From contig NZ_BBJS01000043.1 in assembly GCF_000739895.2 (NCBI RefSeq), positions 62,001 through 126,000 on the forward strand: DNA of 64,000 bases, given 5' to 3'. The position numbers were made by a program, and so were the translations under genes. The notes beneath the pieces are model-generated. The model was not told the DNA's origin. It made no database searches and saw only the letters and a program-made list of their open reading frames with translations. Shown here piece after piece: positions 35,796 through 43,879 of the stretch. This DNA comes from Sphingomonas paucimobilis NBRC 13935. Its GTDB lineage: Bacteria > Pseudomonadota > Alphaproteobacteria > Sphingomonadales > Sphingomonadaceae. Within the stretch, counting starts at the first letter, position 1; every line of letters begins with the position of its first letter.

Positions 35796-36125
35796 TCAGT
35801 GGGTAGAGCCGAACAGGTAGCGCTTGGCGGCGACTTGCTGGCTGCCATCCTCGATGCCGATGGACGACTGCATGTCGGCAGTGAGCTGCCGGTGGAGGTC
35901 GGGAGGAATGATGGCATGAGGCGCGACAACGGCGATCGCGGCATCGGCGGAGAGGAGTTCGCCCGGCTCCGTGCCGATCCAGACGAGGGGCTCGCCTTCG
36001 GCGGGCTCGTCTTCGGTGCGAAAGAAGACTTGCGCGAAGAAGGTCTGAAGCGGCCGGTCCCATCCGACCGTCGCGCGGACGACGTCTGGGCTGTCCGGCT
36101 TGGCCTGAAGGTCGTGACGGCTCAT
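35796..36125 (-). CDS. Hypothetical protein
   Basis: A 109-aa protein starting MSRHDLQAKPDSPDVVRATVGWDRPLQT, with FFRTEDEPAEGEPLVWIGTEP and ending KRYLFGSTH. No family recognised. It overlaps the 64-aa gene upstream by 4 nt (ATGA). Part of the minus-strand accessory run. Confidence 0.65.
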   Translation of the reverse strand: MSRHDLQAKPDSPDVVRATVGWDRPLQTFFAQVFFRTEDEPAEGEPLVWIGTEPGELLSADAAIAVVAPHAIIPPDLHRQLTADMQSSIGIEDGSQQVAAKRYLFGSTH

Positions 36126-36316
36126 TCCATCGTCCTCCGGATGCGATGCTGGACATGGCGCGCCGCGCCTTCGGCGCTGCTGATCGCCTTGCCGGCGGCC
36201 GAAGCAGCCTGACGCGCTCCGGCCTGGCGAAGCAAGGTACGGGCTTCGCGCAGCCGCTCAACGGCTACCGCAATGGCGTGCCCGTCAGCGGGCGTGGCGG
36301 AGGCGATCCGTCGCAT
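36122..36316 (-). CDS. Small hypothetical protein
   Basis: A 64-aa basic, helical protein, MRRIASATPADGHAIAVAVERL through AAGKAISSAEGAARHVQHRI. It overlaps the next gene by 4 nt. GGGAGAAG lies upstream. Function unknown. Confidence 0.6.
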   Translation of the reverse strand: MRRIASATPADGHAIAVAVERLREARTLLRQAGARQAASAAGKAISSAEGAARHVQHRIRRTME

Positions 36317-36449
36317 GGGCTTCTCCCTTGGATGGACGATGGATGCGGAAAGGCGCGTCTGCGGCGGGCCCCAAGGTCATTCGCAGGGTAGGTCCGCTTG
36401 CATTCACGCGCCTACTGCCCGACCCGCTTCCCCTTCACTTTTCCCAGGT

Positions 36450-36782
36450 TCAGTCGTCCTCGGGCAGCATGATCGTCATGACTCGCGTGGTGACGTGCGG
36501 ATCGCCAGGGTCTTCCGATCCCCATCCCAGCGCGCGGTCGTAATAGTCGATCGCGAAACGGACGGCGTGGCCACAGACGGTGAACTCCCCGCGAGAGCGT
36601 TCCGGGCCATCGTCGCGCGTGAATGCGTAACCTCGGATCGCTGCGAGCAGCTCGGCCTGGGCGGAGAGATCGCCGGCGAAGGCGGCGACGCAAGCCGCAG
36701 TGATGACGACGCGGGCAGTCGGATCGAGGCCGTGCCGGCAGCGGTCGTTGAGTTCGGCGATGCGGGATAGCTGATCGGTCAT
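36450..36782 (-). CDS. DUF3768 family protein
   Basis: A 110-aa protein with the DUF3768 pattern: DQLSRIAELNDRCRHGL, EFTVCGHAVRFAIDYYDRALGWGSEDPGDP and VTTRVMTIMLPEDD. Its role is unknown; it is a typical plasmid protein in alphaproteobacteria. It overlaps the PP-loop enzyme gene by 4 nt (ATGA). Confidence 0.88.
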   Translation of the reverse strand: MTDQLSRIAELNDRCRHGLDPTARVVITAACVAAFAGDLSAQAELLAAIRGYAFTRDDGPERSRGEFTVCGHAVRFAIDYYDRALGWGSEDPGDPHVTTRVMTIMLPEDD

Positions 36783-37729
36783 GCAGCCTCCATCAGGCCG
36801 GCGTTGAAGGTCTCGATCCAGGCTTCCATCGTCGGCCGCTGGGGAAGCGGCACGATGCTCGCTGCATCCTGGAACCGGATGAGATCGGTGGGTGCATCGC
36901 GGCGAATGGCTTCGATCTCGGCGGCCGGGAGCAGCCGCTCGGCGCAAATGAAGTCTGTGATCCTGCCGGGCTTCGTCCTGGTCGAACGCCGCCAGAGCCC
37001 CTCGACGGTGCGCAGCCGAGGCTCCGCGCGCGCCTCGATGAGCACGATCAGCCTGAGGCACCAGGATGGCAGCGCCCGTACTTCGTCCGGCTGGATTGCC
37101 CCGCAGAAGAAGCAGCTCGATTTGGGAGGGATCGGAAGACCGGCCTGCTCGATACGGGCGGCGCACCGGTCGCGGTTCCAGTTCCACTCACGCAGCGGAT
37201 AGCGGCACTCGAACAGCGGATCGTTCAACGCGGACGCATGCGCGTAGCGACGCGTGTCGGCAGGCGAGGCATCGTAGCCGATCAGCCGAACGACCTTCTG
37301 GCCTCGCTGCCACGCGGCCTGGGCCGGCGCCCATTGCTTGAGGTAGGCGTCCTGCGGCGCGACCTTCCACTTGAGAGAACAGCTATGCCGGCCAAGGCTG
37401 ATGCTGGGGAGCGTCGCATTGGTGAGCACGTTGGCCAGGATCGAGTAATAGGGTGGCCAGTGCTTGAAGCGCTGCGGCACGTAGCGGACCACCTCATAGG
37501 GGATGCGCCGCGCGGCCATCCACGCCGCGATCAACTTCTGGTACTCGTACGTATCAGGCTTCTCGGCGCCGGGATCGGCCGTGAGAACCAAGTCCGGCGG
37601 CTCGCCCCGCGAATCGAGTTCGACGAGCAGGGCCGTGGAGTCCACGCCGATACCATAGGCGAGGACGACCGGCGGCGGCGCGCACACCATGATGGTGTCG
37701 ACCGGCCTCGGCGTGGCAGAGGTGATCAT
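36779..37729 (-). CDS. PP-loop ATPase, PAPS-reductase-like
   Basis: A 316-aa protein of the PP-loop (N-type ATP pyrophosphatase) superfamily. The ATP motif is AYGIGVDSTALLVEL (residues 24-38). Cysteines in SLGRHSCSLKWKVAP and PPKSSCFFCGAIQP suggest a metal or Fe-S site. PAPS-reductase-like proteins of plasmids and phages adenylate or transfer sulfur; the substrate here is unknown. It is the last-but-one gene of a run with a Mom-like protein, a second PP-loop protein and PRTRC genes, so a DNA-modification or antirestriction role is possible (inference). Confidence 0.85.
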   Translation of the reverse strand: MITSATPRPVDTIMVCAPPPVVLAYGIGVDSTALLVELDSRGEPPDLVLTADPGAEKPDTYEYQKLIAAWMAARRIPYEVVRYVPQRFKHWPPYYSILANVLTNATLPSISLGRHSCSLKWKVAPQDAYLKQWAPAQAAWQRGQKVVRLIGYDASPADTRRYAHASALNDPLFECRYPLREWNWNRDRCAARIEQAGLPIPPKSSCFFCGAIQPDEVRALPSWCLRLIVLIEARAEPRLRTVEGLWRRSTRTKPGRITDFICAERLLPAAEIEAIRRDAPTDLIRFQDAASIVPLPQRPTMEAWIETFNAGLMEAA

Positions 37730-37774
37730 AGGGGCCTCGGGCTTGAACGCGGCTGAATGCCGCCAAACTCAAGG

Positions 37775-37789
37775 CCCCCCTCCCCTCGC
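37775..37789 (-). repeat. Purine-rich tract upstream of PP-loop gene
   Basis: On the minus strand GCGAGGGGAGGGGGG, about 45-60 nt before the ATG at 37729. One of six similar tracts ahead of minus-strand genes (see findings). Confidence 0.5.
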
Positions 37790-37857
37790 TTGTCCGATGC
37801 GACAGCGCCGGAGAGGCGGGTGTCTTCGGGCCGCCTCTCGAAAGCGGGTCTCGCCAG

Positions 37858-38262
37858 TTATCCGGCGGCCGTGTCGTGCTGGGGTGCCGGGACGGTCGGT
37901 TCGCCCATCAGGATCACGGCGATCGAGGGCTTGTCGTCGGGTCCGAGCCTGCGGCTGTCGAAGACGTTCCGGCCGCCCAGGCCGATCGTCAGCATGTCGA
38001 AGGTCGGTGACGTACCGCCGTTCGCGTTGGCGATGCGTGTCCCGTTGTCGTGATATTGGATGTCGACGAAGCTTGGCGGGGAGCCGCGCTTGTATTCGCC
38101 GAAGAAGAACGTGATCCGACGACCGTCGGTGGTTTTGGCGCTGATCGTGAAGTTGCCGTCGGGGATGTCGATCGGAAGCGTCGGCACGTCGTTGAAGCGG
38201 GCGAAGCCGATGCTTTCGGCATCGGCCGCGGTTATGACGGGCAGCTGCGTGATGTCAGCCAT
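37858..38262 (-). CDS. Hypothetical protein
   Basis: A 134-aa protein: MADITQLPVITAADAESIGFARF, then NFTISAKTTDGRRITFFFGEYKRG and MLTIGLGGRNVFDSRRLGPD. It looks beta-rich. It overlaps the Mom-like gene by 8 bp, so both are made from one mRNA. No family was recognised. Confidence 0.65.
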   Translation of the reverse strand: MADITQLPVITAADAESIGFARFNDVPTLPIDIPDGNFTISAKTTDGRRITFFFGEYKRGSPPSFVDIQYHDNGTRIANANGGTSPTFDMLTIGLGGRNVFDSRRLGPDDKPSIAVILMGEPTVPAPQHDTAAG

Positions 38263-39079
38263 GGAGGGTCTCCTGATCGGGCCAAATGAGCGGAAGCAGC
38301 GCGTTTCGCGGCGGAAGGGCCTTGGGATACGGCAGGCGCGGAAGGGTGCGGCCGCGGCGGCGGGCCTCGCGCGTCAGCTCGAAGCAATAGGCGAACAGCC
38401 CAGCCTGCTGATGCGTGACGAGATGGCGCTCGCGCTGGAGCCGCCACAACCAGCTTCGCGGCTCCTCGCCGATACGCGGCCTCGGGACCCCCAGCGAGAC
38501 GAGCTGATCGATTGCGCCGGCTTGGCCCTGCTCGCCCAGGCGGATCTTGGACAGCGTGCGCCCCGAGATCGTGATGTTGCCGACCCGAAGGACCGATCGC
38601 GGCTTCGTGACTGCGCGGTGGGCGGCCGAGAGCGCACAATAGACGCGGCCGATATGCCCCGCCCCTGGATCGCTGTACGACACCACCGCCTCGATCCCAG
38701 GCCGTTCCCGGCGCAGGTGGCGAAAGGCCCGCGCGACGAAGAAGCTCTCGCCGTTCTGCGGCACGGCGTCGGTCAGAATGAGGCGCGCGAGAACGCAGCC
38801 GCGGCGAGGATCGTCAAACCCGGTGTGGCGCGAGACGACGGCGCTGGTGGTCGGAACGGCGAAAACGGCAACGCCTTCGAGCGCGCCCTTGCGCGCGAAC
38901 AGCCCCACCGCGAGCTGCGCGGCCGGATAGCGGGGCAGATAATGGTGCTGCGCGATGAAGGCGCGCGCGGCGGCGTGATCGATGACGTCGACGCTGTAGG
39001 CGCCGGGATCGATCAGCGTGAGATCGCGCGCCCACAGAGCGCGCCGTTCGCGCCAGCGCTGGCTGCGGTCGGTCTGCAT
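38255..39079 (-). CDS. Mom-like DNA modification protein (GNAT fold)
   Basis: A 274-aa protein resembling phage Mu Mom, which adds a methylcarbamoyl group to adenine and so blocks restriction. The diagnostic block is VVSYSDPGAGHIGRVY (132-147), with the upstream CVLARLILTDAVPQNGESFF and LRRERPGIEA, and the N-terminal HHYLPRYPAAQLAVGLFARKG. The family is a GNAT-fold acyltransferase-like protein. Here it overlaps a hypothetical gene by 8 bp and follows a PP-loop gene. It probably modifies the plasmid to evade restriction (inference). Confidence 0.78.
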   Translation of the reverse strand: MQTDRSQRWRERRALWARDLTLIDPGAYSVDVIDHAAARAFIAQHHYLPRYPAAQLAVGLFARKGALEGVAVFAVPTTSAVVSRHTGFDDPRRGCVLARLILTDAVPQNGESFFVARAFRHLRRERPGIEAVVSYSDPGAGHIGRVYCALSAAHRAVTKPRSVLRVGNITISGRTLSKIRLGEQGQAGAIDQLVSLGVPRPRIGEEPRSWLWRLQRERHLVTHQQAGLFAYCFELTREARRRGRTLPRLPYPKALPPRNALLPLIWPDQETLHG

Positions 39080-39096
39080 GGGACGTGGTCCGTGGG

Positions 39097-39420
39097 TCAG
39101 AGGAGCGCGGGCCGGCGCGCGTGGCGGGCGATGATCGCGTGTGCGAAGGCGTCCGCACCTGCCTGGCTCGGGCAGGGGAAAAGATCATGGGAGCACAGCA
39201 GGCGGAGGCTGTGGTCGAGCTCCATCGCACAGAGCCAGCGGTCGCTGCCATCGATGTCGACGACGGTAAGCGCGAGGCAGCGCGAGCCGCCATAGGGGCT
39301 CGGATCCAGTGGATCGCCCGGAAAGCCGGCAAGCATCCAGAAGCGCCAGCCCAGGGGCGGCGGGTCCTCGATGCGGGCGACGATCCGGAAGGAGCCGGCG
39401 GCGGCATGGATCGTCGTCAC
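39097..39420 (-). CDS. Hypothetical protein
   Basis: A 107-aa protein: MTTIHAAAGSFRIVARIEDPPPLGW, LDPSPYGGSRCLALTVVDIDGSDRW and LLCSHDLFPCPSQAGADAF. It starts at a GTG that overlaps the PP-loop gene stop by 4 nt (GTGA), so it is coupled to it. It lies between the PP-loop and Mom-like genes. No family recognised. Confidence 0.65.
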   Translation of the reverse strand: MTTIHAAAGSFRIVARIEDPPPLGWRFWMLAGFPGDPLDPSPYGGSRCLALTVVDIDGSDRWLCAMELDHSLRLLCSHDLFPCPSQAGADAFAHAIIARHARRPALL

Positions 39421-40577
39421 GACGACATCTGCCGCCCGGCCGCGACCCTCAGCTCTGCAAAGCGCGCCTGGACGGCTGATCCTGTCGGATAGCGGTTCTC
39501 GAGCCTGTGGCGCGCCAGGATGGGCCGCCGTGCCGCGGCGATATCCTCGGCCTCGGCGAGGGTGGGCATCCGCGGAGGCCAGCCTTTGACGTATCTGAGG
39601 CCTGCCGGCATCGAGGCCTCGAGATGCCGGCGCTCGAGCTGGTCGGCCTTGGCGCGTTCAACGTCCGCGCGGAGCCCGCCGCTCAACAGATGCGGTGAGA
39701 TGTCGGCGAGCCAGCGTGTCGGCTGGAATGGAAAGGTCGATCGCGCCTCGATGCCGACGAGCTCGCGATAAGCCTCGGTGTTCGCCGGGGCTGCGGCAGA
39801 AGCCGACAGGTCGTGAAGCGAGGCGAAGATGCAGTAGCGGCACGAGAGGCGCGTTGCGCCCCATATCGAATAGGCCTCGTGCAGGGTGATGCCGAGCGTG
39901 CCGTGAGCACGAAATACGTCTTCGCTGTTCCAATACGCGATCGGGTGCCAGAGGGTGATCGCGGTGCCGTGCCGGTTCCCGGCCTTGGCATGGCGAAGAT
40001 CGGCCTTGGCGATCGGGGTGGCGGCGCGGTTGTGGCTTTCGTCGCGGCGCAGGCCCAGAACGGAGATGATCTGCTGGCCTCGCAGCATTCTGGCGAGCGC
40101 CGGACCGATCACGGCCGCCTTCATCTCGGATTGGCAGAAGCGGAGCGATGCCGACGACCAGGGACCAATCAGGTTGTAGGTCTCGAGCGCCTCGTAGCGG
40201 CGCTTGCCGCTTTCGAACCGCTGGATCCAGCGGTCGACCAGGTCGCCGGCCGCCCGGCGCACGACTGTCAGCGGCACGTCGGCGCTAGCGGCTATGCGCG
40301 CGACGGTATCGGGGGTCGAATCCCATTCGGCGCGGCCAAGATCGGCATGGATCGCCATCCGCCGCGCCCGCGGATGGCCGAGTGAATCGAGTTGAAGGTT
40401 GACCGCGAACAGGGCCGCGCTCGAGTCCTTGCCGCCTGAGAGGTTGAAGACGATCCAGGCGCCGGCGCGGATCGCGGCGACAATCTCGGAAGTGATGGCG
40501 ATGTCCGGCAGGCCGGGGACGGCCGGATAGGACCGAGTGGCCGCTGCCGCGGCTGCGAGCTGGGCGATGGGTGGCAT
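39417..40577 (-). CDS. PP-loop ATPase, PAPS-reductase family (second copy)
   Basis: A 386-aa PP-loop protein with the classical ATP motif FNLSGGKDSSAALFAVN (44-60). Cysteines in SLRFCQSEMKAAV and TRLSCRYCIFASLHD fit a PAPS-reductase/DndC-like sulfur enzyme. It is only distantly related to the 316-aa PP-loop protein at 36779. Genes for DndA, DndD and DndE are not in the window, so it is not a complete phosphorothioation system. It heads a coupled run of three genes with the Mom-like protein. Confidence 0.87.
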   Translation of the reverse strand: MPPIAQLAAAAAATRSYPAVPGLPDIAITSEIVAAIRAGAWIVFNLSGGKDSSAALFAVNLQLDSLGHPRARRMAIHADLGRAEWDSTPDTVARIAASADVPLTVVRRAAGDLVDRWIQRFESGKRRYEALETYNLIGPWSSASLRFCQSEMKAAVIGPALARMLRGQQIISVLGLRRDESHNRAATPIAKADLRHAKAGNRHGTAITLWHPIAYWNSEDVFRAHGTLGITLHEAYSIWGATRLSCRYCIFASLHDLSASAAAPANTEAYRELVGIEARSTFPFQPTRWLADISPHLLSGGLRADVERAKADQLERRHLEASMPAGLRYVKGWPPRMPTLAEAEDIAAARRPILARHRLENRYPTGSAVQARFAELRVAAGRQMSS

Positions 40578-40618
40578 GACGGCTCCGGAAAAGGGCGGCG
40601 GCCTGGTAACTGGCGGCG

Positions 40619-41263
40619 TCAGGCGAAGAGGCGCTCGGACTGCCGGACCGGCGGCGAGAGCGCGAGTTCGCGGCGGAGCCGGTCGGCGAAGCGGTCTGGG
40701 GCCAGCAATTCGGCGATCGAGGCAAAGTGGTTGCGCTCGCCGGTATAGTCCTTGCGCCCCCTGCAGCGCCGGAACAGGATTTCGCGGCCGGCCCCCATCG
40801 CGCCCAGGCTGAGGTGGACGTACACCTCCTCGCCGTGGAGGGTGATCTCGCCCGAGACAGCCGGACCACCCTTGTTGGAGCGGACCTCGTAGCTATCGGC
40901 CTCCAGCCCAAGGGCCTCGGCGAGCCGGCGCATGGCAATGCGCCCCTCGCTGTGAAAGGTGCGTTTGGCAGCCTCGTCGTAGGCGACACCACGACAAGCG
41001 AGGGTCCGCAGGACAGGGTGGCGCCGGATCTCGGCGATCTGGTCCAAGCAGTTGCGGCGCAGCGCCATGTCGTCCGGGCGGCGTTCGCAGACAGTCCCGA
41101 GGTGGCGGGCGAGAAGGATGACCGCCGCGTCGATCTCGGGGTCCTTGCCCGCGTTGCGGCAGTCGGTGATGGCGGCACCGATCGCGTGGAGGGTGGCTGC
41201 CATCGTGGTCAGCGCGCTGGGATCGAGCGCCTGCTGGTGGCGCATCGCGACATCGTAGTGCAT
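40619..41263 (-). CDS. Hypothetical protein
   Basis: A 214-aa protein, MHYDVAMRHQQALDPSALTTMA, then FHSEGRIAMRRLAEALGLEADSYEV and GEITLHGEEVYVHLSLGAMGAGREILFRRC. The start is at 41263, where GGAG precedes the ATG. No family recognised; helical first half and beta-rich second half. It lies 41 bp ahead of the PP-loop gene. Confidence 0.68.
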   Translation of the reverse strand: MHYDVAMRHQQALDPSALTTMAATLHAIGAAITDCRNAGKDPEIDAAVILLARHLGTVCERRPDDMALRRNCLDQIAEIRRHPVLRTLACRGVAYDEAAKRTFHSEGRIAMRRLAEALGLEADSYEVRSNKGGPAVSGEITLHGEEVYVHLSLGAMGAGREILFRRCRGRKDYTGERNHFASIAELLAPDRFADRLRRELALSPPVRQSERLFA

Positions 41264-41299
41264 GGGGAGGTTCTCCGGGCTAAAGCGCACGTCCGCTCG

Positions 41300-41320
41300 C
41301 CCCTCCCCTTCCCCCTCTTC
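41300..41320 (-). repeat. Purine-rich tract upstream of the 214-aa gene
   Basis: On the minus strand GAAGAGGGGG-AAGGGG-AGGGG, 37-57 nt before the ATG at 41263. Same type as at 37775, 47486, 56283, 60605 and 61516. Confidence 0.5.
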
Positions 41321-41332
41321 TTTTCCTGGCGG

Positions 41333-41596
41333 TCAGCCGCGCCGACGCCCTGGCCCGGGGCCGATCGCGCGCGCGATGTGACCGGCATAGACACCGCAGG
41401 CGGCCCAGTATGCGGCAACCGGCGGCTTGCGGCTCTGCCAGCTCCGTTCGGCGCGCAGCCGGGCTTCGCTTTGGATGTCGAGCAGCACGGACAGCAGCGC
41501 GAGGCGCGCCTCCGGACTGAGCGCCCGGAGCCGGGCGACCGCCGGCAGGGCAAGAACGGGGTTGCGCACCTCGGCCCTGGAGGATCGAGCGCCCAT
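41333..41596 (-). CDS. Hypothetical protein downstream of PRTRC ThiF
   Basis: An 87-aa basic protein: MGARSSRAEVRNPVLALPAVARLRAL then RLALLSVLLDIQSEARLRAERSW and AAYWAACGVYAGHIARAIG. Its ATG overlaps the ThiF stop by 1 nt (TGATG), so it is the last gene of the PRTRC operon. Helical, with a possible membrane-associating C-terminus. Function unknown. Confidence 0.62.
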   Translation of the reverse strand: MGARSSRAEVRNPVLALPAVARLRALSPEARLALLSVLLDIQSEARLRAERSWQSRKPPVAAYWAACGVYAGHIARAIGPGPGRRRG

Positions 41597-42399
41597 CACG
41601 CGGGTCCGGGCAGCGCGGCCGATACGAGCTGATCCTGCGCCTCCTCGACCGCGGGAAGCGGGATCGGGACGCATTGCCCGCGAACGAGGTTGATGAAGCC
41701 ACCAGCGTGGCCGATCGACCCGCGCCCGACGAGGTCGAACAGCAGCGCCAGAGCGTGGCTTGCCAGGACGCGGTTGACGAAAAGCGACTGCCGTTCGAGC
41801 GCCTCGGCCACCGAGCAGGACGGCGCATCGTCGTCGGGCTCCGTTTCGTCGGCGATCTCGGGGAAATATTCGACGACGGTCGGGAGGCGCCGCCGGTCGT
41901 GGGCGGTGGAGCGGCGAGGCGACCCGATCAGGAACTGCCCGTCTCCGGCGCGGTTGCCGAGGTCCATCCAGTAGGCGGGCACGGGCTTCCCATTCGCCAG
42001 ATCGGCGCCGAGGGCGCGGCGCGCGGAAGCGGTGTCGACGCAGCTGATGAGGATATCCACGTCGGCGATCTTGACCGCTTCGGGAGCGCGGCCATGGACG
42101 GCTCGCCAGCAAAGGCCGTGCGCGAGATTGATCCGCTCGACGAGCGTGCGGGCCTTGGAAGCGCCGAGGTCGCATCGGTAGAAGGGTTGCCGGCCGAGAT
42201 TGGCTTCGCTGACGACGTCGTCATCGACGACGGTGACCTGGAGCGACCGGGTGGAGATCGCGCGTAGCGCTGTCTCGAGCGAAGCCAGTCCCATCAGCAT
42301 CTGCGCGCCATTTCCGCCGCAGCCGACTAGAAGGACCTTGATCGCGCGATTGTCGAAGCCGGCAGGAAGATAGTGGCGATTGGGGATGTCAGGCTGCAT
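41596..42399 (-). CDS. PRTRC system ThiF (E1-like adenylyltransferase)
   Basis: A 267-aa ThiF/MoeB/E1-family protein. The nucleotide motif is VLLVGCGGNGAQML (22-35), then LQVTVVDDDVVSEANLGRQ; the Asp in this region and ILISCVDTASARRAL fit the adenylation fold. PSCSVAEALERQSLFVN (193-209) contains a conserved cysteine, C195, a possible thiolating residue. In the E1 family the enzyme activates the C-terminal Gly of a small protein partner. The start at 42399 overlaps protein A by 11 bp. It is part of the PRTRC cassette. Confidence 0.92.
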   Translation of the reverse strand: MQPDIPNRHYLPAGFDNRAIKVLLVGCGGNGAQMLMGLASLETALRAISTRSLQVTVVDDDVVSEANLGRQPFYRCDLGASKARTLVERINLAHGLCWRAVHGRAPEAVKIADVDILISCVDTASARRALGADLANGKPVPAYWMDLGNRAGDGQFLIGSPRRSTAHDRRRLPTVVEYFPEIADETEPDDDAPSCSVAEALERQSLFVNRVLASHALALLFDLVGRGSIGHAGGFINLVRGQCVPIPLPAVEEAQDQLVSAALPGPA

Positions 42400-43048
42400 C
42401 GTCGTCTCCTGAAAACGGGCTGCGCGGCAGCGGCAGGAACATCCCGCCGGCGCACAATCGCGAAGCGATGGCGGGTCCTTCCGGTTGACCAAGACGGCCG
42501 AGCACCAGCGCGATCTTGGTGGAGTGCGCGTCGTCGGCATCGTCCGTCGCGCTGAAGAATGCCGCGCCATGCGCATGACTGTGGATGTCGCAGATGAGAT
42601 GTTGGTCGGGCGCCAGAATCGGGGACCGATAGGTCACGCGGGACGGAGTGGCATCGTCGATCTGGGGGTAGTGGATCGAGAAGCTTCGCTCATTCTCGTT
42701 CCACAGGACGAAGGCGGCAGCTTCGTTGGGCAAGGCCGCTCGGAAGTGATCGAGAATCCGGCCGAGCAGTTCGCGGGGCATTAGCCCGCAGCGTAGTTCC
42801 GCCCGGCGCTCGCCGACGCTCCCATAAGGCAGGTAGGCGGGAAACGGCGGCGTGACGGGAATGTCGAGCTCGAGCCATGGCCGTCGCACGATGAGCATGA
42901 CTCCGTCCCTCCCGACCGCGAGACATTGGCTTGTGCGGGAGGCGCGTACCGCGTCGATCGCGGGGGACCGACCGACCGGCGGAACCGGATAACAGGGCGC
43001 CGCTGCGAGAATGGCGGCCGCGGTCGGATCGTCGGCGAGGACGGTCAT
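42389..43048 (-). CDS. PRTRC system protein A (JAB/Mov34-like metallopeptidase)
   Basis: A 219-aa protein with a JAMM zinc motif: H156-S-H158-x7-S166-x2-D169 (IHSHAHGAAFFSATDD). JAB-like enzymes in ubiquitin systems remove conjugates or process the small modifier. The N-terminal half is unassigned and includes a WNENERSFSIHYPQ segment that may provide the glutamate. It overlaps protein B by 4 nt (ATGA) and ThiF by 11 bp. Confidence 0.9.
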   Translation of the reverse strand: MTVLADDPTAAAILAAAPCYPVPPVGRSPAIDAVRASRTSQCLAVGRDGVMLIVRRPWLELDIPVTPPFPAYLPYGSVGERRAELRCGLMPRELLGRILDHFRAALPNEAAAFVLWNENERSFSIHYPQIDDATPSRVTYRSPILAPDQHLICDIHSHAHGAAFFSATDDADDAHSTKIALVLGRLGQPEGPAIASRLCAGGMFLPLPRSPFSGDDDAA

Positions 43049-43872
43049 GACGCCGCGCCTTCAGCGATCAGCCGCTCGAGCGTCATCGGTTCGGCGTTGG
43101 CCTTTCTCGATGGAGGTCGCTGGCTCGTGCCGGTGAACGGCCGGAGGCGCCTCACCGGGAAGCGCGTCGCCTGGCGCGCCGCAAGGTCGTCCCAGAGCTT
43201 CAGCAGGCCACCCTTGCCGGTGACGGTCAGCTCCTGCCCGGGATTGGGGTGCGTCGACCAGGAATCGAACAGCGCCCGCTCGAAGTCGGGGATGGCCGCG
43301 ACGTCCAGCGTGCGCGGCCTCGGGATGTTCCCCCAGCAGAGAGAGCCATCGACGAAGACGTTGAGGACCGGCGAGTGGAGCACCCGCGTGGTCGCCGAGG
43401 GGCGCTCATTTTCGGCGAGTGCATAGACCCCGAGCCGGCGCGGCGTCGCCACGAACAGCTGGGCGGGATACGGAACGGGCCGGATCGTCCGTTGCGCGAG
43501 AACGCGCAGGCCGGCCGGCGGTGTGGACAGATCGAAATAAGCCGGGCGGACCTGCTCGGGCGTCCACCAGGCGAGCATGTCGCGATGGGCAACCAGCACA
43601 TTGTGGGGAAGGATCTGAGGCGGCGCTGCGCGCCCGAGCGCCTCGGTCCATTGGCGAAGGTGGGCGCGGGTCAGCGGCGTGCCGGCGGCGATCGTCGGCC
43701 CGCCTTCGCCGCCATGCTCGACATGATGGATGCTGGCGAAGGCATGTCCATCCTGCCTGGGGGCGCGGTGGGGATCGAGTCCGCGGGGGGTCTCGGTGCG
43801 GTACAGGAGGATGGCGTTGGTGAGCACCATGCCTCCGGCGGTGGCTTCGAAATGGGCGCTATGGTCCGGCAT
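43045..43872 (-). CDS. PRTRC system protein B (E2-like fold)
   Basis: A 275-aa protein of the family described as prokaryotic E2-like, type D. A single cysteine, C179, sits in VLNVFVDGSLCWGN (169-182), which recalls the E2 active-site pattern (HPN...G-x-C). SNP-like preceding text is SATTRVLHSPVL. Other conserved segments are ILPHNVLVAHRDMLAWWTPEQVRP and RLGVYALAENERP. It may carry the activated small modifier (inference). It overlaps protein A by 4 nt. Confidence 0.87.
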   Translation of the reverse strand: MPDHSAHFEATAGGMVLTNAILLYRTETPRGLDPHRAPRQDGHAFASIHHVEHGGEGGPTIAAGTPLTRAHLRQWTEALGRAAPPQILPHNVLVAHRDMLAWWTPEQVRPAYFDLSTPPAGLRVLAQRTIRPVPYPAQLFVATPRRLGVYALAENERPSATTRVLHSPVLNVFVDGSLCWGNIPRPRTLDVAAIPDFERALFDSWSTHPNPGQELTVTGKGGLLKLWDDLAARQATRFPVRRLRPFTGTSQRPPSRKANAEPMTLERLIAEGAAS

Positions 43873-43879
43873 GGGGGCC

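Noticed and set aside
39417..40577. Complete DNA phosphorothioation (Dnd) system
   Set aside because: Only PP-loop (DndC-like) proteins are present; no DndA, DndB, DndD or DndE-like protein was seen in the window.
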